Positions 59,272 to 64,000 of a stretch of 64,000 nt of DNA are shown here, one piece after another; positions within the stretch are counted from its first letter, which is position 1, and each line of letters begins with the position of its first letter. This DNA is from Sabellastarte sp. h YS-2021 (lineage: Eukaryota > Annelida > Polychaeta > Sabellida > Sabellidae): the NCBI GenBank assembly GCA_964017235.1, contig OZ024931.1, forward strand, positions 137,952,033-138,016,032. The letters run 5' to 3'. The position numbers and the translations under genes were made by a program. Under the pieces are notes generated by a model. It had not been told where the DNA came from and searched no databases. It saw only the letters and a program-made list of their open reading frames with translations.

Positions 59272-59777
59272 TACACAAAATGTCCACAAAAGTTGGGATT
59301 TTACATCCTAAGATATACACTAAATGTTCATTTAAGTTGGATTTTTACATCCTAAAATATACACAAGATGTCCACTTAAGTTGGGTTTTTACCTCCTAAG
59401 ATATACACTAAATGTCCACTTAAGTTGCATTTTTACGTCCTAAGATATACACTGAATGTCCACTTAAGTTGGGTTTTTACCTCCTAAGATATACACTAAA
59501 TGTCCACTTAAGTTGGGTTTTTACGTCCTAAGATATACACTGAATGTCCACTTAAGTTGGGTTTTTACCTACTAAGATATACACTAAATGTCCACTTAAG
59601 TTGGGATTTTACATCTAAAATATATACAAGATGTCCACTTAAGTTGGGCTTTTACATCCTAAGATATGCACTAAATGTTTACTTAAGCTGGGTTTTTACA
59701 TCCTAAAATATATACAAGATGTCCACTTAAGTTGGATTCTTACATCCTAAGATATACACTAAGTGTCCACTTAAGTT
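59272..59777. repeat. 44-bp minisatellite, about 11.5 copies
   Basis: Unit approximately 'taaatgtccacttaagttgg' + 'gtttttacctcctaagatatacac'. The first three bases of successive units alternate: taa in the even copies, aag or tga in the odd ones, and other sites (acgtcc against acctcc) alternate as well, so the real repeat is partly an 88-bp dimer. 44 is not a multiple of three, so it is not coding. Confidence 0.93.
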
Positions 59778-60419
59778 TGTCAAAATGTTTATGGAGAGAT
59801 GCACAAACACACACATGATAGAAGGAAGCATCTTCAAGTTAGAGCCAAGAAACCAAAAAGTAAAAAAGTAGCTATTACTTACTTAGCTATTGGGATAGAC
59901 TCCCAAGTTACCCACCATGTTGTAGCTATAGAAACAGTAGCTGAATAACATATTTTAACAAAATGCTCTAAATACAATGCTTTTCAAATTATAAGTGATT
60001 TATTGCATGATTTCATGAATTTTAATGCATTAAAAATTATTTTAAAAATTCATGAAAAATAATTTAGAAAGATCCAGGCCTGATACTCAAGCAAATGAAG
60101 TCTATATGTGGCTTATATGCATATATGCAAAAATAGAGAGAAATTTATGGATTATTCAATGAGAAAATTCTGATAAAGTGTTGAAATTTTCACACTTTGG
60201 GTGGGGTACCTTAGTTGTAACGGCTCTAGCAAACAGACGAACAAACAGATCTGAATGCCTTGAACAATTTTTCATCCTCAATAGATAAGGTATCTTTTGA
60301 AAAAAAACAGCATGTCTCTTGGCCTTGTAGTTTTGGAAGAGTAGTCATTCATGAGGTTGTGTACGCCCATGCCGCAAAGTGATGACATAAAAAGCTAGGG
60401 TTATTTCAATGTTCTTAGT
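59778..60419. other. Noncoding, nothing recognised
   Basis: AT-rich spacer between the minisatellite and a LINE tail; no frames or repeats of note. Confidence 0.4.
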
Positions 60420-61085
60420 AAATTCTAATTCTAATTTGACTTTTATAGCGCTTAATCTCCACTGAGTTGCAGACTCTAAGGTGCAACAAGACAATAGCAA
60501 TATGCAAAATTCAAAATCCAGGGACAGAAATAGGTCGGCACCACAGAGAAGCCGTAAGAGAAAATGAGCTAAGGAGAATAAGCCTTTGCGTAGAGATAGG
60601 TTTTGAGTTTCTTTCTAAAAGAGGCAATAGTGGGTGATGCATGAATGTCTTCAGGGAGTGAATTCCAAACAGTGGGAGCATCAAAAGGAAAACTGAAACC
60701 AAACTGTTTAGTGGACTTGTGAATTTAGGTTGAAACTTTGGAACATTAAGGAAATTTGCAACACTGCGTCTAGTATTGTAAGTATTGTGATATGTGGAAA
60801 GATATGGAGCAAAGTATTTAGGGAAGCCAGTGTGAATAAACCTGTACACCAGGGTAGCCAGTTTGAACTCTGAAACAGGGAGCCAATGGAGTTTCATAAG
60901 GACGGGAGTTATCCTAGTAAACTTACTCAAATTTGTAACAATTCTAGCTGCACTATTTTGGATAGACTGTAATCTGTGAAGATTGAATTGGGAGAGACTC
61001 CTGAAAAGTGAGTTACAGTAGTCCAACCGACTACTGACAAAAGCATTGGTAACCGACACAGATAGATATTTAGTAAAATAACTTT
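60420..61085 (-). mobile_element. CR1/L2-like LINE, strongly 5'-truncated
   Basis: Minus-strand RT C-terminal block: VSSRLDYCNSLFRSLSQFNL, RLQSIQNSAARIV, LHWLPVSEFKL, YNTRRSVANFLNV. A frameshift near 60,727 moves the family's end block (DAPTVWNSLPEDI...FRKKLKTYL) into another frame. The 3' end is gcgctataaaagtcaaatt with an (attaga)n-like tail near 60,420-60,435, as in the LINE at 4-5 kb. Only about 190 codons remain. Confidence 0.85.
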
Positions 61086-61500
61086 AGGACTTACTATGCA
61101 TGAGCATCTACTTGTGAAAATAATCATTTAGGTATTTATTTTATCAAAATCGCCCAATTAAGCATTTGACAATCTTTTTAACGTCCTTGATTTCTAGTTA
61201 TTTTCAATTAGGCAACTTGTTTTCATGTAGTTTGGCCCTCAATATCTTACTTTTAAGATATCTTAAGCAAAGTTTTCGGTTAAATTATCTATGAACAAGC
61301 ATTATGCACATAATATTGGTGGTTGTTGGTGTTAAATATTTTACTTTTAAGATATCTTATGTTAGGTTTCTAGTTTAACCGGAATATTCCTTCGCAATAG
61401 AAAAAGAATTTATTGTTGCGTAGCAAAACAAGGCCTCCCAATGAGTATTAATGATTGTGTAGAATTGAGCATTTCCCTGTGTTTAATATGTTTTTACCCC
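61086..61500. other. Noncoding; short repeated word
   Basis: AT-rich. The word ttacttttaagatatctta occurs twice, near 61,249 and 61,341. Nothing else seen. Confidence 0.4.
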
Positions 61501-61518
61501 ACAGCCCTTAAGGGCTGT
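61501..61518. repeat. Perfect 18-bp palindrome at the edge of the 146-bp array
   Basis: acagcccttaagggctgt equals its own reverse complement. It stands about 40 bases before the repeats start. Helitron-type and pearl-like elements carry hairpins at their ends, so it may mark an element border; that is inference. Confidence 0.7.
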
Positions 61519-61559
61519 CAGGGTATTGTTTTCACCCATGGTGTCCGGATGTGCGGGTG

Positions 61560-62405
61560 GGTGGGCGAGTTTGTCCAGGCTGTATCTCAGAAACATTGGT
61601 TAGGGGGTGTAGGTGTGCAACCTCATGGTCTGACCTTGATTTGACCTTGCTGTAGTGACCTTGAGTTTGAAAATCTTGTCCGGGCTATATCTTGGAAACG
61701 GTAAGGTGTAGGAAGTTGATACTTGATAGGGACATTGGTTAGGGGTTGTAGGTGTGCATCGTCATGGTGTGACCTTGATTTAACCTTTGACCTTGCTGTG
61801 GTCACCTTGACCTATAAAATCTTGTCCGGGCTATATCTCGGAAACCGTAAGGTGTAGGAAGTTGATAATTGGTAGGGACATTGGTTAGGAGGTCCAGGTG
61901 TGCAACGTCATGGTCTGACCTTGATTTGACCTTTGACCTTGCCATAGTGACCTTGAGTTTGAAAATCTTGTCCGGGCTATATCTTGGAAACCGTAAGGTG
62001 TAGGAAGTTGATACTTGATAGGGACATTGGTTAGGGGTTGTAGGTGTGCATCGCCATGGTGTGACCTTGATTTAACCTTAGACCTTGCTGTATTCACCAT
62101 GACCTATGAAATCTTGTCCGAGCTATATCTTGGAAACCGTGAGGTGTAGGAAGTTGATAATTGGTAGGGACATTGGTTAGGAGGTCCAAGTGTGCAACGT
62201 TATGATCTGACCTTTGATTTGACCTTTGACCTTGCCATAGTGACCTTGACCTATAAAATCTTGTCCGGGCTATATCTTGGTAACCGTGAGGTGTAGGAAG
62301 TTGATATTTGGTAGTGACATTGGTTAGTGGTTGTAGGTGTGCGGCATCATGGTGTGACCTTGATTTGACCTTTGACCTGGTCGTAGTGACCTTGACCTAT
62401 AAAAT
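61560..62405. repeat. 146-bp tandem array, about 5.8 copies
   Basis: The landmark 'ggtta(g)gg' recurs at about 61,600, 61,739, 61,885, 62,031, 62,177 and 62,324 (first spacing 139, the rest 146-147). Copies 1, 3, 5 share 'gtgcaac...tctgacc' and copies 2, 4, 6 share 'gtgcatcg...gtgtgacc', so the structure is a 292-bp dimer. Most units contain tgacctttgacct (a DR1-type direct repeat of the nuclear-receptor half site) and gaccttgacct. Confidence 0.93.
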
Positions 62406-62924
62406 CTTGCTGCACCTTTGGGTCTGTCTTTTGATACAGATTAAGCACTGTTAAAGTCATATTAGAATTAATTAAGAATTTTACTTTTATAACTTCCCAT
62501 TGTAACAGATGGAATTTCATCAAGCGAGCCACAGATTTTGCTCCAACACCACACATAAGCATTCATTGAATGTATTACCACTTCTGTATGCAAGGTAATA
62601 TTCAAAACATCTAAACGGCCATAATGCGGCCATGCATATATAGATAAAGAGTGTTGTAATGTTTCGTTTACTGATTAATGCTGTCATCTTGTTATTGAAT
62701 TATCTTGTTTTAATACTTCATCTTTACATGCATTGTCTTTGTCTTAGACATTATTTTCGCTATTTAAACATTGTTTGGACCTTTATATAACTGACAATGC
62801 TATGAAAGTATCCTGAACTTTGTACTGATACAGTACTTCTATATCTCATGGTGTTAATAATATTTCCCTAGGCTGTGGGGTACGGCATCTCTGAATGTTT
62901 TTTTCCATTTGTGCAATGGGCAAG
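62406..62924. other. Noncoding spacer between two arrays
   Basis: AT-rich; no frame or repeat recognised. Confidence 0.4.
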
Positions 62925-64000
62925 GTTTCGTAGATGAATGTGTATTTTTTTGGTGTTTTATGCAGAAATTCAAGATGGTCACCAAAGGTAGCGGGAAAAC
63001 GTTGTGGCGAATAGTCTCCAGTAGACTGCATATACCCTTAGTGTAAAAAATTTTGTCGAAATCACTCTCGAAATCACTCTAACTCACTCTGTTTCATAGA
63101 TAAACATGTTTTTGCATTTTATGCAGAAATTCAAGATGGCCACCAAATCTGGGGAAAATGATTTCACTGAAAAGTCACCAGTAGACTGCAAATACCTTGT
63201 GGGTTAAAAATTTCATTGATATCGCTCTAGCTCTCTCTGTTTCCAAGATAAACACATTTTTGTGTTTTACGCAGAAATTCAAAATAGTCGCCAAAAATGG
63301 CAGTAAAACAGTTTTGGCAAAAAGTCGCCTGTAGAATCTGCAGATACCCTCTGGGTCAAAAGTTTCATCGAAATTGCTCTAGCTCTCTCCATTGGTGAGA
63401 TAAACGTGTTTTTGCATTTAATGTAGAAATTCAAGACAGCCACCAAAAGTGGTAGGAGAACGATTTCTGCAAAAACACCAGTAGGGACTGTATATACCCT
63501 GCAGATCAAATATTTTGTCGAAATCTCTCTAGCTGGCTCTGTTTCTGAGATAAACACGTTCAAAAATTTTGTTGAAATCGCTCTAGCTCACACCGTTTCC
63601 GAGATGAGCACATTTTTGCATTTTCAGCATTAAGAAAAATTATAAATGCATATTTGTGTTTTACACAGAAATTCAAGATTGCAGCAAAAGTGGTGGAAAA
63701 TGAAATTTGCGAAAACTCGCTAGTACACTTTATAATACCCTGTGGGTCAAAAATGTTGTCAAAATTGCTCTAGTTCACTCCGTTTCCTAGATAAATGTGT
63801 TTTTGCATTTTATGCAGACATGCAAGATGGTGCCAAAAGTGGCTTGAAATGAGTTTTGCAAAAACTTGCCAGTGGACTCTGCAGATACCCTGTGGGTCAA
63901 AAATTCTGTCAAAATCACTCTAGCTCGCTCCATTACTGAGATAAACATGTTTTGCATTTTATGAAGTAATTCAAGATGGTCGCCAAAAGTGGCGGGAAAG
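62925..64000. repeat. Degenerate ~150-160-bp tandem array running off the window
   Basis: The word 'gcagaaattcaagatggtcgccaaa' or a variant recurs near 62,971, 63,132, 63,290, 63,432, 63,674, 63,823 and 63,972 (spacings 161, 158, 142, 242, 149, 149; the long one holds an extra partial unit). Each unit also has 'accctgtgggtcaaaaa' and 'tcgctctagctc.ctccgtttc.gagataaaca'. Copies differ by perhaps 15-25%, so the array is old. Confidence 0.9.

Noticed and set aside
59272-64000. CRISPR array
   Set aside because: Repeats are head to tail without unique spacers of constant size, and the genome is eukaryotic.

Overview
This window looks like a gene-poor, AT-rich stretch of a marine invertebrate genome. 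Phylum cannot be fixed from sequence alone; a lophotrochozoan or an invertebrate deuterostome fits best. The grounds are eukaryotic transposons throughout (PIF/Harbinger, CR1/L2-like LINEs, tRNA-derived SINEs, Ty3/gypsy and DIRS-like fossils, MITE-like elements), minisatellites, and no prokaryotic gene structure. I found no host gene I would defend. Almost everything recognisable is mobile or tandemly repeated DNA.

0-8 kb: a Harbinger-type element on its side (a plus-strand gene end at the left edge and a minus-strand transposase pseudogene at 1.2-2.3 kb), a DIRS-like reverse-transcriptase fossil, a 5'-truncated LINE with a long open RT frame, and a 1,244-bp element with exact terminal inverted repeats, a TATATC target duplication and an interior full of CRE, CCAAT and NRF1-like motifs. 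A fossil gag fragment follows, with a SINE inserted into it (14-bp target duplication).

8.2-15.9 kb: a direct tandem duplication of 3,871 bp (8173-12043 and 12044-15914), about 0.4% diverged by eye, that begins inside the gag fossil.

16.4-37.4 kb: a second Harbinger copy was invaded by an LTR retroelement (minus strand; SCAN-like gag, aspartic protease, integrase, ~1-kb LTRs, tRNA-Pro primer site; Gmr1/KRBA2-like gypsy lineage). A hybrid segment, Harbinger piece + LTR + integrase + protease/gag end, was then amplified into four head-to-tail units of 3,928, 3,935, 3,935 and 3,933 bp. The unit junction is a 3-base overlap (cat) between gag and Harbinger sequence. To the right lie the rest of gag (itself carrying a ~650-bp internal duplication), three LTR copies in a row, and the far side of the split Harbinger.

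37-44 kb: mostly noncoding, with a 694-bp inverted-repeat element, a badly eroded LINE, a second SINE and a small palindromic repeat.

44-58 kb: one old plus-strand Ty3/gypsy fossil with gag, protease, RT-RNase H, integrase and an envelope-like part with signal peptide and C-terminal membrane segment, followed by two protein-like regions I cannot name. It has many breaks and I could not see its LTRs.

58-64 kb: a 44-bp minisatellite with an alternating (dimer) pattern, a LINE tail, a 146-bp array that also alternates and carries nuclear-receptor-like half sites, and a degenerate ~150-160-bp array that runs off the right edge. The most striking content is the density of recent tandem duplication between 8 and 37 kb, and the hybrid transposon/retroelement array in particular.
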